Shown here: one piece after another, positions 40,904 through 53,954 of the stretch
Layout of the letters: the number at the start of each line of letters is the position of its first letter
How positions within the stretch are numbered: position 1 is the first letter of the stretch
Assembly (NCBI RefSeq): GCF_008641065.1
Contig: NZ_VTRS01000003.1
Span: 186,001-250,000 of the forward strand
Direction of reading: 5' to 3'
Length of the DNA: 64,000 bases
From: Rhabdaerophilum calidifontis
GTDB taxonomy: Bacteria; Pseudomonadota; Alphaproteobacteria; Rhizobiales; Beijerinckiaceae
The notes under the pieces: generated by a model
Databases searched by the model: none
What the model was told of the DNA's origin: nothing
Seen by the model: only the letters and a program-made list of their open reading frames with translations
Made by a program: the position numbers and the translations under genes

Positions 40904-41806
40904 ATGCCCATCGCCAGCCCCGCCGCCTTCGTCGCGCCGTTCCGGATCACGGATGGCCGGCATTTCCGCCTCGCCGATCACGCCCCGGATTCGCTCGGCG
41001 GCCATGATCTGTCCAAGGACGAGGGCAAGGCGCTGCTGGAGGAAGGCAAGGTGCGGCTCAAGGCGATGCAGGAGCGGCTCTACGCCGCCGATTCCTGGTC
41101 GGTCCTGCTGATCCTTCAGGCGATGGATGCCGCGGGCAAGGATTCGACCATCGAGCACGTGATGTCCGGGGTCAATCCGCAGGGTTGCCAGGTCCATTCC
41201 TTCAAGGCGCCCTCGGCGGAAGAACTCGACCACGATTTTCTCTGGCGCTCGGTCAAGGCCCTACCCGAGCGCGGGCGGATCGGCATCCACAACCGCTCCT
41301 ATTATGAGGAGGTGCTGGTCGTGCGCGTGCATCCGGACTTTCTCGCCGGCCAGCGCCTGCCCGGCAACGGGGTCGGACGGAAGCCCGGCAGCGCGAAATT
41401 CTGGGCCGAGCGGCTCGAATCGATCGCCGATCACGAGCGCCATCTCGCCCGCTCCGGCACCGCGGTGCTGAAATTCTTCCTCCATGTCTCGAAGGAGGAG
41501 CAGAAGAAGCGCCAGCTCGAACGGATCGACGATCCGAAGAAAAACTGGAAGTTCAATGCCCGCGATGTCGAGGAGCGCGCGCATTGGGATGCCTATATGG
41601 CCGCCTACGAAGACGCGATCCGTGCCACCGCCGCGCCCCACGCGCCCTGGTATGTCATTCCTGCCGATCGGAAATGGTTCATGCGCCTTGCGGTGATGCA
41701 GGCGATCCTCGCAGAGATGGAAGCGCTGGCGCTCGAATTCCCGAAGCTTTCCGCCGATGCCGTGGCGCGGCTTGGCGAAGCCCGCACGACATTGCTCGCG
41801 AGCTGA
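40904..41806 (+). CDS. ppk2: Polyphosphate kinase 2 family phosphotransferase
   Basis: Uses polyphosphate to phosphorylate nucleotides, or the reverse. 300 residues, a single PPK2 domain. Walker A-like AMDAAGKDSTIEHVMSG (about 64-80), the Walker B/lid region with IHNRSYYEEVLVVRVHP (about 126-142), and the C-terminal WYVIPADRKWFMRL. GGGAG precedes the ATG at 40904. Whether AMP, ADP or GDP is preferred cannot be told. Its stop is 4 bases from the end of the convergent GNAT gene. Confidence 0.92.
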   Translation: MPIASPAAFVAPFRITDGRHFRLADHAPDSLGGHDLSKDEGKALLEEGKVRLKAMQERLYAADSWSVLLILQAMDAAGKDSTIEHVMSGVNPQGCQVHSFKAPSAEELDHDFLWRSVKALPERGRIGIHNRSYYEEVLVVRVHPDFLAGQRLPGNGVGRKPGSAKFWAERLESIADHERHLARSGTAVLKFFLHVSKEEQKKRQLERIDDPKKNWKFNARDVEERAHWDAYMAAYEDAIRATAAPHAPWYVIPADRKWFMRLAVMQAILAEMEALALEFPKLSADAVARLGEARTTLLAS

Positions 41807-41809
41807 GCC

Positions 41810-42409
41810 TCAAACCCGCTTGCGCATCGTGGTCACCTGACGGAACGGCAGGATCCAGCGCAAGGGACCGAGATCGATCGTCTCTCCGGGAACGAACCCC
41901 TCGCGCAGATAGAGCCGGCGGGCCTCGGGATTGGTGTCGATCACGTCGAGTCGCACCGCCTCCCGCCCGAGCATGCGGGCATGATCGCAGATCGCCGCCA
42001 GCAGCCGCGTGCCGATCCCCTGCCCGCGAGCCTCCGGCGCGACCGCGATGCCGTCCATCAGCAATTCCCCTGGAGTCTCGGGGCGATCGAGGAGCATGGC
42101 CAGCGCCAGCCGGAACGGCGATGTCCAGCCATAGCTGGCGAGGAAATCACCGAGCGGACGGTGAAAGACCCCCCTTCCCTCGAGCTTGAACCCGGCGATG
42201 CCGAGCAGCCGCCCCCCGCGCGTCGCGATGAAGGCACGATCGTCGCAGAGCCCCTCGGCCAGAAAGGCGATCGCGCGCGCCTCCGACCCGTAGATCGGCG
42301 TGACCATCGGCAGGAAGGCCGCGACATAGAGCCGCGCCGCCGCCTCGTGGAAATGGGGCGGCGGGCCGGGCGCGATGCAGAGCGGTTCGGTGCTGTCCGG
42401 GGCTGTCAT
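41810..42409 (-). CDS. GNAT-family N-acetyltransferase
   Basis: 199 residues. The acetyl-CoA-binding motif A is clear: GIAVAPEARGQGIGTRLLAAICDHA (about 119-143, core RGQGIG), followed by motif B NPEARRLYLREGFVPG. The acceptor is unknown. An overlapping 42-codon reading frame ends at its start (ATGA). It lies downstream of panC on the same strand. Confidence 0.85.
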   Translation of the reverse strand: MTAPDSTEPLCIAPGPPPHFHEAAARLYVAAFLPMVTPIYGSEARAIAFLAEGLCDDRAFIATRGGRLLGIAGFKLEGRGVFHRPLGDFLASYGWTSPFRLALAMLLDRPETPGELLMDGIAVAPEARGQGIGTRLLAAICDHARMLGREAVRLDVIDTNPEARRLYLREGFVPGETIDLGPLRWILPFRQVTTMRKRV

Positions 42410-42534
42410 GGCGCGATCCAGGTCGATCTCGGGGGCGGCGCCGGCCCCGCCCCGGTCGTCAGGCGGGCGATCGGCTCCGGCGATCCGCCAGCAATCATCT
42501 CGAAATGCCGGACACCGAGGGCAAGCCGCGCCAT
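42406..42534 (-). CDS. Possible small protein between panC and the GNAT gene
   Basis: 42 codons from ATG at 42534 (50 if the in-frame ATG at 42558 is used), beginning MARLALGVRHFEMIAGGSPE. It fills the 182 bases between panC and the GNAT gene and its stop overlaps the GNAT start as ATGA, the coupling pattern of real genes here. HFEMIAGG is faintly like the N-terminus of RidA-type proteins, so a truncated remnant is possible. Nothing else supports it. Confidence 0.3.
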   Translation of the reverse strand: MARLALGVRHFEMIAGGSPEPIARLTTGAGPAPPPRSTWIAP

Positions 42535-42591
42535 GTCCGACCCGCCCGGCCCGGACATGCCGGGGACGGGCGGCGCGCAACCGCTCGACGC

Positions 42592-43461
42592 TCAGCCGAC
42601 CACGGCGATGTTGTCGATCAGCCGCGTTTGGCCGAGCCGCGCGGCGACAAGCACGCGCAGCGTTTCCGGACGCGCATCGGGCGCGGGAACGGCGAGGCTC
42701 GCCGCGTCGCGTATCGCGACATAATCGACGAGGAAACCGTGATCGGAGAGTTCACGCAGGGCCGCGCCCTCGGCCAGCGCGATGCTGGTGCCGGTCCGCA
42801 CCGCCGCTGCCGCGGCCTGGAGAACCTGGTGGAGAACCGGCGCCGTCTCGCGTTCGGAGGGCGAAAGATAGACATTGCGGCTCGACATCGCGAGCCCGTC
42901 CGCCTCGCGGATCGTCGGCCCGCCGAGGATCGTGACGGGAATATCGAGATCGCGCGCCATGCGCCGGATCACGGCGAGCTGCTGGTAATCCTTCTCGCCG
43001 AAGATCGCCCGCTCCGGCAGGCATTGCAGCAGCAGCTTCGCCACCACGGTCGCGACCCCGGCGAAATGCGTCGGCCGGAAGGCATCCTCCAGCCCGACCC
43101 TGGCCGGCCCGTCGAGGGTGATGCTGGTCGCGAACCCGTCCGGATACATCTCCGCGACCGTGGGCGCGAACACCGCCGCCGCGCCGACCTCACGCAACAA
43201 TTCAAGATCGCGATCGAAAGTTCTGGGATATTTTGTAAAATCCTCATGCGGCGCGAATTGAGTCGGATTGACGAAGATCGAAACCACCACCGCCTCGGTC
43301 TCGGGTGCGAGCCCCGTGACAAGGCTGAGATGGCCGGCATGCAGCGCCCCCATGGTCGGCACCAGCCCGACGCGATGCCCCGCCGCCCGCCGCGCCGCCC
43401 GCCATGCGCGCAGCGCGGCGACCGTTTCGAGAACAACCGGCTCCGGCGCCGCATCAGTCAT
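42592..43461 (-). CDS. panC: Pantothenate synthetase
   Basis: Joins pantoate and beta-alanine with ATP. 289 residues. Motifs: VPTMGALHAGHLSLV (HxGH, about 32-46), SIFVNPTQFAPHEDF, GEKDYQQLAVIRRM, and SSRNVYLSPSER. The start ATG at 43461 places the family N-terminus correctly. A second coenzyme A pathway gene, coaD, lies 3 kb away in another unit. The gap of 113 bases to thiC upstream shows no clear terminator. Confidence 0.96.
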   Translation of the reverse strand: MTDAAPEPVVLETVAALRAWRAARRAAGHRVGLVPTMGALHAGHLSLVTGLAPETEAVVVSIFVNPTQFAPHEDFTKYPRTFDRDLELLREVGAAAVFAPTVAEMYPDGFATSITLDGPARVGLEDAFRPTHFAGVATVVAKLLLQCLPERAIFGEKDYQQLAVIRRMARDLDIPVTILGGPTIREADGLAMSSRNVYLSPSERETAPVLHQVLQAAAAAVRTGTSIALAEGAALRELSDHGFLVDYVAIRDAASLAVPAPDARPETLRVLVAARLGQTRLIDNIAVVG

Positions 43462-43574
43462 GGCCGCTGGCCTCCTCCCCGCCTCTGCTCTCCTTGCCCG
43501 ATCGCGCGGCACAGTGCCAGTATGCGTTCGGACAATCCACCCGCTTTTGTCTCATCCCTGTCGGCGGCCCGCGC

Positions 43575-45692
<2,118 letters not shown>

Positions 45693-45698
45693 TGCAAG

Positions 45699-45727
45699 AG
45701 GCTAGCGGCAAGGCGCCTGCGATGCAA
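45699..45727 (-). promoter_or_regulatory. Probable promoter of thiC
   Basis: On the minus strand TTGCAT (45727-45722) and TAGCCT (45704-45699) are 17 bases apart. The expected start, about 45692, is the first base of riboswitch stem P1. Confidence 0.5.
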
Positions 45728-45735
45728 CCGGTGGA

Positions 45736-46236
45736 TCAGAGGATTCCGGCATACCACCCGATCAGGGAATCCGGGCGGGCGCGCCAGATGGCGGCATCGG
45801 TCTCGCGGATGGCATCGCCATGCTGATTCCAGCCACCCAGCGAGCAATGGATGACCTTGGCGACGCCGTCGATGCCGCTGCCGGGCTTCACCTCGGAGAC
45901 GAGGCCGATATGCCCGTCATGCCCGTTCTGATCCGGATAGACGAGGAAACTGCCGGGCTGCGGCTGGGCCAGCTTCTCGAAGAAGCCCCAGCTGTTGTTG
46001 ACATCGGCGTGGATGCCCGTGGTCTCGAACCAGCCGCCATTGACGGCCACATATTTCGGATGATCGACCCTGCGCGAAATCCTGAGGCACCAGGCCAAGA
46101 AGCCCGAGCAATCGCATCGCGCGCCGCTCTCCGGCCAGGTCGCCGCCTGCAGGGGCGGCGTGACCCCGGGGCTTTGATAGCGTGTCCTCTTTCCGAGCGC
46201 GGAGCGGGCGCGCGACAGAAGGGTGCTCGCGTCCAT
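45736..46236 (-). CDS. NlpC/P60- or CHAP-like cysteine peptidase domain protein
   Basis: 166 residues. The motif ARCDCSGFLAWCL (about residues 40-52) carries the likely catalytic cysteine, and GHDGHIGLVSEV (about 105-116) the likely histidine, in the order typical of NlpC/P60 and CHAP amidases that cut peptidoglycan or amide bonds. No signal peptide is visible, so it may be exported another way, act in the cytoplasm, or not be a wall enzyme. It stands alone between thiC and gyrA. Confidence 0.75.
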   Translation of the reverse strand: MDASTLLSRARSALGKRTRYQSPGVTPPLQAATWPESGARCDCSGFLAWCLRISRRVDHPKYVAVNGGWFETTGIHADVNNSWGFFEKLAQPQPGSFLVYPDQNGHDGHIGLVSEVKPGSGIDGVAKVIHCSLGGWNQHGDAIRETDAAIWRARPDSLIGWYAGIL

Positions 46237-46301
46237 GATGCCCCTCCTTGTCTCTCCGGAAGAGGAGCACGAAACAACGGGAGGCCACAGCCCCTGATTG
46301 T

Positions 46302-49049
<2,748 letters not shown>

Positions 49050-49180
49050 GGAGAACCCTATGATGTCTGCGAGATACCTGGCGCTATGCTTGGCGCGTCG
49101 CGCACCTCTCGTGCGGGCGGCAGCCTGCCGGACCTTCTAGGCGATTCCGCGGCGAAGCGCGAACCGGCCATGGGGATAAG

Positions 49181-50314
49181 TCAGGCGGCGAGCGAGGTCC
49201 TGAGCGCGATATGGGCGAAGGCGCCGAGCAGGGTCGGGTCGAGCTTGCCCTTCATCCCCACCATGATGTCATAGGCATGGGCGGATGACAGCCGCGTCTT
49301 GTAGGCCCGCTCCTCGATCAGCGCCGAGAAGATATCCGCGACCGTGATCGTGCGGACGAGATCGCTGATCCTGTCGCCGCAAAGCCCGTCCGGATAGCCG
49401 GATCCGTCGAGCAATTCGTGGTGCTGGGCGACGACATCGATCATCTCGGGGCTGAACCCGCCCTTCTCGCGCATGATGTCGCGGCCATGGGCGGCATGGC
49501 TGCGCATGATCGCGAGCTCGTTTTCGTCGAGCGCGCCGGGCTTCTCGAGGATGTCGAGCGGGATCCGCGCCTTGCCGATATCGTGCAGCAACCCGCCGAG
49601 CGCCAGCCGCCGCTGGTCGGCATGGCCGAAGCCGAGCATCTGGCCGAACCCCACCGCCACGCCCGTCACCAGCAGGCTGTGGCGGAAGGTCTGGGAATGA
49701 TGCCGCTTCACGGCCGCGATCCAATCCGCAAGTCCGGTCTCGGCCAGCGTCCCGACCACCTTGTCGCCCTGGCCGTAGAGCTCCTCCTGCGTGAGCTGAT
49801 GGCCGGTCGCGGCGAATTGCAGGATCCGCTCGATCGCGTCGATCCCCGCGTTGAGCCCCTCACGCTGCGCCGCGCCGCCCGCGGATCGCTCCTCGATCGC
49901 GGCGCGGATCAGCCGATCGACCGAAGGATAGAGCGTCTCGGCGCTGAACGGGCGCGAGACCACGGCCTCGGCACCGAAGGCCTCGGCCTCGGCGGTGGCG
50001 CCGCGGTTCGATTGCTCGGTGATGAACAGGCGGCGCACGGCGCGGTTGGCGAGCCGGCCCATCGCCTCGCGCAATTGCACGGAATCGGCCTCGCGCCGGA
50101 TCCGGACATCAACGACGGCGAGCGGATGCTCGTGCCCCTTGACTTCCACCACATCCTTCAGCCGTCGCGCCAGCACCGTGTAGCGCGCCAGCAGCGCGCC
50201 GAGAATATCGGCACGCGGCGTGGCGCCGTCATGAACGAGCAGGATTCCGGAACCGGCACTCAAATGCGGGAGCCCCAAAAGCGCAGTGTCCGGTAATCTT
50301 TGCGCGAGACTCAT
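49181..50314 (-). CDS. HD-GYP domain protein with degenerate receiver-like N-terminus
   Basis: 377 residues. The C-terminal half is an HD-GYP domain: HSLLVTGVAVGFG, LLHDIGKARIP (HD pair) and HHELLDGSGYPDGL carrying the GYP motif, so it is a likely cyclic-di-GMP phosphodiesterase. The first 130 residues resemble a response-regulator fold (GILLVHDG, AVVDVRI) but have no convincing phosphoacceptor pocket. Signal input is therefore unclear. Divergent from marC. Confidence 0.88.
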   Translation of the reverse strand: MSLAQRLPDTALLGLPHLSAGSGILLVHDGATPRADILGALLARYTVLARRLKDVVEVKGHEHPLAVVDVRIRREADSVQLREAMGRLANRAVRRLFITEQSNRGATAEAEAFGAEAVVSRPFSAETLYPSVDRLIRAAIEERSAGGAAQREGLNAGIDAIERILQFAATGHQLTQEELYGQGDKVVGTLAETGLADWIAAVKRHHSQTFRHSLLVTGVAVGFGQMLGFGHADQRRLALGGLLHDIGKARIPLDILEKPGALDENELAIMRSHAAHGRDIMREKGGFSPEMIDVVAQHHELLDGSGYPDGLCGDRISDLVRTITVADIFSALIEERAYKTRLSSAHAYDIMVGMKGKLDPTLLGAFAHIALRTSLAA

Positions 50315-50408
50315 GAAATCTTGCTAAAATTACAGATTGCGTTTTCGAGCAATTGCAGCTTTCGGGAATTTGCGATGCGCGGGCGGCGGAGCCTGCTAGG
50401 ATGCCGCC

Positions 50409-51044
50409 ATGATCGCCGCGCCACTCCTCGATTTCTTCCTCGCCGCCCTCACCACGCTGATGGTGACGGTGGATCCGCCCGGCCTCGCGCCGATCTTCCT
50501 CAGCCTCACGCTCGGCATGGCGCCGGAAGCGCGGCGCTCGGTGGCGTTCCGGGCCACGCTCATCGCCGGAGGCATCATGCTCGGCTTCGCGTTTTTCGGC
50601 CAGCCGGTACTCGGCGCGCTCGGCATCGGCCTGCCGGCCTTCCGCATCGCCGGCGGGCTGCTGCTGTTCTGGATCGCGTTCGAGATGGTGTTCGAATTGC
50701 GCAACCGGCGCAAATCCGGGGTCGCGCGCACGGCGATCGACGAGGATCACATCCGCAATGTCGCCGCCTTCCCGCTCGCGATCCCGCTGATGGCGGGGCC
50801 GGGAACCATCACCGCGACGATGCTGATCGCCGGCTCGGCGCGCGGCGAGCCGGTGCGGCTCGCCGCGCTGGTCGGCGTCATCGCGCTGGTCTCGCTCGCC
50901 TGCCTGCTGGTGTTCCTGGCCGCCGAGCGGCTCTCCAAACTGCTCGGGATCACCGGAAACCTCGTGCTGACGCGGCTACTCGGGGTGATCCTCGCGGCCC
51001 TGGCGGTGCAATTCGTCATCGACGGCGTCCGCGCCATGCTCTGA
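50409..51044 (+). CDS. MarC family membrane protein
   Basis: 211 residues with about six hydrophobic segments. Family markers are TLMVTVDPPGLAPIFLSLT at the N-terminus and FPLAIPLMAGPGTITATML (about 118-136). MarC proteins were once linked to multiple antibiotic resistance, but their function remains unknown. The gene is single, between the HD-GYP gene and the convergent Lrp-type regulator. Confidence 0.92.
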   Translation: MIAAPLLDFFLAALTTLMVTVDPPGLAPIFLSLTLGMAPEARRSVAFRATLIAGGIMLGFAFFGQPVLGALGIGLPAFRIAGGLLLFWIAFEMVFELRNRRKSGVARTAIDEDHIRNVAAFPLAIPLMAGPGTITATMLIAGSARGEPVRLAALVGVIALVSLACLLVFLAAERLSKLLGITGNLVLTRLLGVILAALAVQFVIDGVRAML

Positions 51045-51070
51045 GCGGCGCGGCGGAGCCTCGGCACCGG

Positions 51071-51565
51071 TCAGGTTTTCAGGGTCTTCTTGCGCGCCTT
51101 GAACACGGGCGAATTCTCGAGCGGCAGCGCCGTCGTCGCCTTGATCTTCTCCATGGCGAAGCGCGAGGTCACGTTCTTGAGCGGCACCGCCTTGATGAGG
51201 CGGCGGTAGAAATCGTCATAGGCATCGATGCCGGGCACGACGACGCGCATCATGTAATCGACATCGCCGGACATGCGGTAGACATCGACGACCTCCGGCA
51301 TCGCCCGCACCGTATCGGCGAAGCGGGCGAGCCATTCCTCGGAATGGTCCGCCGTCTCGATCGAGACGAAAATCGTCACGCCGAGCCCGAGCCGCGCGGC
51401 GTCGAGCACCGCGACGCGCTGCGCGATGATCCCCGCCTCCTCCATCTTGCGGATGCGGTTCCAGCACGGCGTCGGCGAAAGCCCGACCCGGCCGGCGATC
51501 TCGTTCAGCGGCAGCGAGACATCGGCCTGGATCAGCGAGAGGATGGCACGGTCGAAGGAATCCAT
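51071..51565 (-). CDS. Lrp/AsnC-family regulator, DecR-like
   Basis: 164 residues. N-terminal helix-turn-helix (LPLNEIAGRVGLSPTPCWNRIRKMEEAGII, about 19-48) and C-terminal RAM domain. It resembles E. coli DecR (YbaO), the cysteine-responsive regulator of cysteine detoxification, along its whole length, for instance TPCW in the recognition helix, MPEV, GDVDYMMRV and the ending FAMEKIKATTALPLE. It is divergent from an exported rhodanese-like sulfurtransferase, which fits control of sulfur or thiol metabolism. Confidence 0.9.
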   Translation of the reverse strand: MDSFDRAILSLIQADVSLPLNEIAGRVGLSPTPCWNRIRKMEEAGIIAQRVAVLDAARLGLGVTIFVSIETADHSEEWLARFADTVRAMPEVVDVYRMSGDVDYMMRVVVPGIDAYDDFYRRLIKAVPLKNVTSRFAMEKIKATTALPLENSPVFKARKKTLKT

Positions 51566-51616
51566 TTGGGCCTGCGGCGGGTTGATGGGCTACGGTTCCG
51601 AGGGCTCATGAAATTG

Positions 51617-51631
51617 CAGAATATTATTTCC
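51617..51631. promoter_or_regulatory. Candidate Lrp-type operator
   Basis: CAGAATATTATTTCC matches 12 of 15 positions of the E. coli Lrp consensus YAGHAWATTWTDCTR. It lies in an AT-rich stretch unusual for this DNA, between the divergent regulator (start 51565) and rhodanese gene (start 51704). Confidence 0.45.
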
Positions 51632-51703
51632 TTTTAATCCCGAACGTTTGTCTTTGGAAGAAGAATTTTCTATTTTCACGATATCCACATCTTGGAGGCG
51701 TCG

Positions 51704-52645
51704 ATGCCCGCCCTCATCCCGTTCCATGCCGTCTTCGCCGCCGCGATCATCGCGGCCGGCCTGCTGGCGACCGGTGCCGCCGGCGCCTCGCCCCTGCGCG
51801 GCGTGATCGGCGTGCCCGAACTCGCCGCACGGCTCGGCGCCGGGAACCTCGTCGTGCTCGATATCCGCTCGGGCGAGACGCGCGAGAAGGGCGCGGCGCT
51901 CTACCGCGCCGGTCATGTGCCCGGCGCCGTCCATGCCGATTACGCGCATGCGAGCTGGCGCCTGCCGCGCGAGAAGATCTCGGTCTATCTGCCCGAACCG
52001 ACGCAATTCGAGGCATTGGCCGGCGAACTCGGCATCGGCAACGACAGCGACGTCGTCGTCGTGCATGAGGGCGAGGATGCGTCGAGCTTCGGCGCGGCGG
52101 CCCGCGTCTACTGGACCTTCAAGGCGATGGGGCATGCCTCGATCGCCATCCTGGACGGCGGACATCGCGCCTGGCGGCTTGCCGGGCAGCCGCTTTCTTC
52201 GGATCCCGTCAGCCCGCAGCCGAGCCTCTACGAGGCGAAGCCGGTGCCGGCTTTGCGCGCCTCGCTCCAGGACGTGCTGGCGGCGGGGAACCAGGGCGTG
52301 ACGCTCGTCGACAGCCGCCCGGAGAGCTTCTATACCGGGCTCGAGAAGCATCGTGCCGTCAAGGGGTTCGGCCATATCCCCGGCGCGGTCTCGATCCCGC
52401 ATACGCGCGCGCTGGGGCCGGACAACAAGCTGCTCGACGCCGCGAGCCTTGCGCGCAATTTCGCCGCCGCCGATGGCCCGACGATCGCCTATTGCAATAC
52501 CGGCCATTGGGCGGCGACGGATTGGTTCGTGCTCTCGGAAGTGCTCGGCCGCGACAATATCCGTCTCTATGACGGCTCGATGCTCGAATACACGCTCGAG
52601 AACCAGGCTCCGGTCACCGGACGCCGCCCCGGCAGCGGCTCCTGA
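51704..52645 (+). CDS. Exported rhodanese-like sulfurtransferase
   Basis: 313 residues. A signal peptide (hydrophobic core about 9-26, AlaXAla-type end near GAAGAS) leads two rhodanese domains (about 40-155 and 180-300). The first domain is the inactive type; the second carries the active-site loop AYCNTGHWAATDW with the persulfide cysteine. It probably acts in the periplasm on thiosulfate or mercaptopyruvate. TTGGAGG at 51692-51698 is the ribosome-binding site for the ATG at 51704. Divergent from the DecR-like regulator. Confidence 0.9.
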   Translation: MPALIPFHAVFAAAIIAAGLLATGAAGASPLRGVIGVPELAARLGAGNLVVLDIRSGETREKGAALYRAGHVPGAVHADYAHASWRLPREKISVYLPEPTQFEALAGELGIGNDSDVVVVHEGEDASSFGAAARVYWTFKAMGHASIAILDGGHRAWRLAGQPLSSDPVSPQPSLYEAKPVPALRASLQDVLAAGNQGVTLVDSRPESFYTGLEKHRAVKGFGHIPGAVSIPHTRALGPDNKLLDAASLARNFAAADGPTIAYCNTGHWAATDWFVLSEVLGRDNIRLYDGSMLEYTLENQAPVTGRRPGSGS

Positions 52646-52716
52646 GCGGATCGCCCGGCCCCGCCATCCGCATATCCTTCGCCTGTTCCGGAGAGCCGGA
52701 ATAGCGCATCCGGCGC

Positions 52717-53235
52717 TCAGAACGGGATATCGTCGTCGAGATCGGCCGCGCGCCCGCCGCCCGCGCCGCGATGATCGCTTCCGCCCCGGTCGCCGCCATA
52801 GCCGCGCTCACCGCCGCCGCGCGGGGCACCGCCGCCGAAGCCCCCGCCCTGGTCCTCGATCTCGCGGCCGCCCCCGCCGCCATCGCGGCTGTCGAGGATG
52901 GTCAGCTCACCCCGGAAGCGCTGGAGAACGATCTCGGTCGAATAGCGCTTCTGGCCGTCCTTGTCCTGCCATTCGCGGGTCTGGAGCTGCCCCTCGACAT
53001 AGACCTTGGAGCCTTTGCGCAGATATTGCTCGGCAACCTTGGCGAGGTTCTCGTTGAAGATCACGACCGAATGCCATTCCGTCTTCTCGCGCCGCTCGCC
53101 GCTGCTCTTGTCGCGCCAGCTTTCCGAGGTCGCGATCCGGAGATTGACGACCGGGTCGCCATTCGAAAGCCGCCGCGTCTCGGGGTCGCGCCCGAGATTG
53201 CCGACCAGAATGACCTTGTTGACGCTCCCCGCCAT
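52717..53235 (-). CDS. ssb: Single-stranded DNA-binding protein
   Basis: 172 residues. OB-fold domain (about 1-112: [41 protein letters not shown]), a Gly/Arg-rich linker, and the acidic tip DLDDDIPF that binds partner proteins. The start ATG at 53235 precedes the conserved [11 protein letters not shown]. Unlike many alphaproteobacteria, it is not directly divergent from uvrA; a small exported protein gene lies between. No SOS box was found upstream. Confidence 0.97.
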   Translation of the reverse strand: MAGSVNKVILVGNLGRDPETRRLSNGDPVVNLRIATSESWRDKSSGERREKTEWHSVVIFNENLAKVAEQYLRKGSKVYVEGQLQTREWQDKDGQKRYSTEIVLQRFRGELTILDSRDGGGGGREIEDQGGGFGGGAPRGGGERGYGGDRGGSDHRGAGGGRAADLDDDIPF

Positions 53236-53545
53236 CGCACGCACCCTTCCGCTTCCGCTTCCGCTTTCCTGTCTGGGCACACACCTTAGGCCGCCGCGCG
53301 CCCGGACGACAGCCACCTCCCGGCTTGTCCACAATCGCCGGAAAAACCGGCTTATCCCCGTTACCCTTTGTTAACCCATAATCACGCACCATGCTGCAAT
53401 GGCGGTGTGCCCTGTCCGAGGACCAGGCCCGGCCCGGCCGCCACGACCTTCCGAATTGCACGAACACCGTCTCCCACGGCGCGTCTTTCCGCGCTGCGCG
53501 TGAAGTTTTGTTCCGCTTCCGAGATCCACTCCATGGAGGAGTGCC
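53236..53545. other. Intergenic region between ssb and the small exported protein
   Basis: 310 bases between divergent genes. The part at 53337-53390 is relatively AT-rich (CCCTTTGTTAACCC) and probably holds the ssb promoter. GGAGGAG at 53534-53540 is the ribosome-binding site of the next gene. No SOS box, RNA gene or repeat was recognised. Confidence 0.5.
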
Positions 53546-53836
53546 ATGAAACACTTCGCCGTCCTCGTCTTCGCCCTGCCCGGCGCCGCGCTCGCGCATT
53601 CCTGGTATCCGTATGAATGCTGTTCCGATCGCGATTGCTTTCCTGTCTCGGTGCAGGATGTCCGTGCCATTCCCGGCGGCTGGAGCCTTCCGGACGGCAC
53701 GATCGTCGCCCATGGCGAGGCGCGCGCCTCGCCGGACGGAAATTTCCATGTCTGCCGCCGGCAGGACGGCACCGGTCCCCTGATCCGGCTGCACAAGAAG
53801 CCGGCCTGCTTCTGGGCACCGATGGGCTCCTCGTGA
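53546..53836 (+). CDS. Small Cys-rich exported protein
   Basis: 96 residues, function unknown. Signal peptide of about 17 residues ([15 protein letters not shown], cleavage at ALA). The mature chain has five cysteines: two in ECC and one in DRDC near the start ([14 protein letters not shown]), one in HVCRR and one in PACFW. HSWYPxECCSxxDC is a pattern I recall from many small hypothetical proteins of Alphaproteobacteria, so it is a real conserved gene. Spacing hints at disulfides or metal binding in the periplasm. Confidence 0.82.
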   Translation: MKHFAVLVFALPGAALAHSWYPYECCSDRDCFPVSVQDVRAIPGGWSLPDGTIVAHGEARASPDGNFHVCRRQDGTGPLIRLHKKPACFWAPMGSS

Positions 53837-53954
53837 CGCGCCCGGCTCCTGACGGAACCTGACAGGAGGCGGTGGGGGCCGGTCTGGATGCGATTGAAGC
53901 CGTTGCGCGCGCGCCCTACATGGAGAGCAGAAAATCTTGCGCTTCCGGTAGGCC

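Noticed and set aside
53236-53954. SOS box upstream of ssb or uvrA
   Set aside because: Searched for GTTC-N7-GTTC and GAAC-N7-GAAC on both strands; only half-sites such as GTTC near 53510 were seen.
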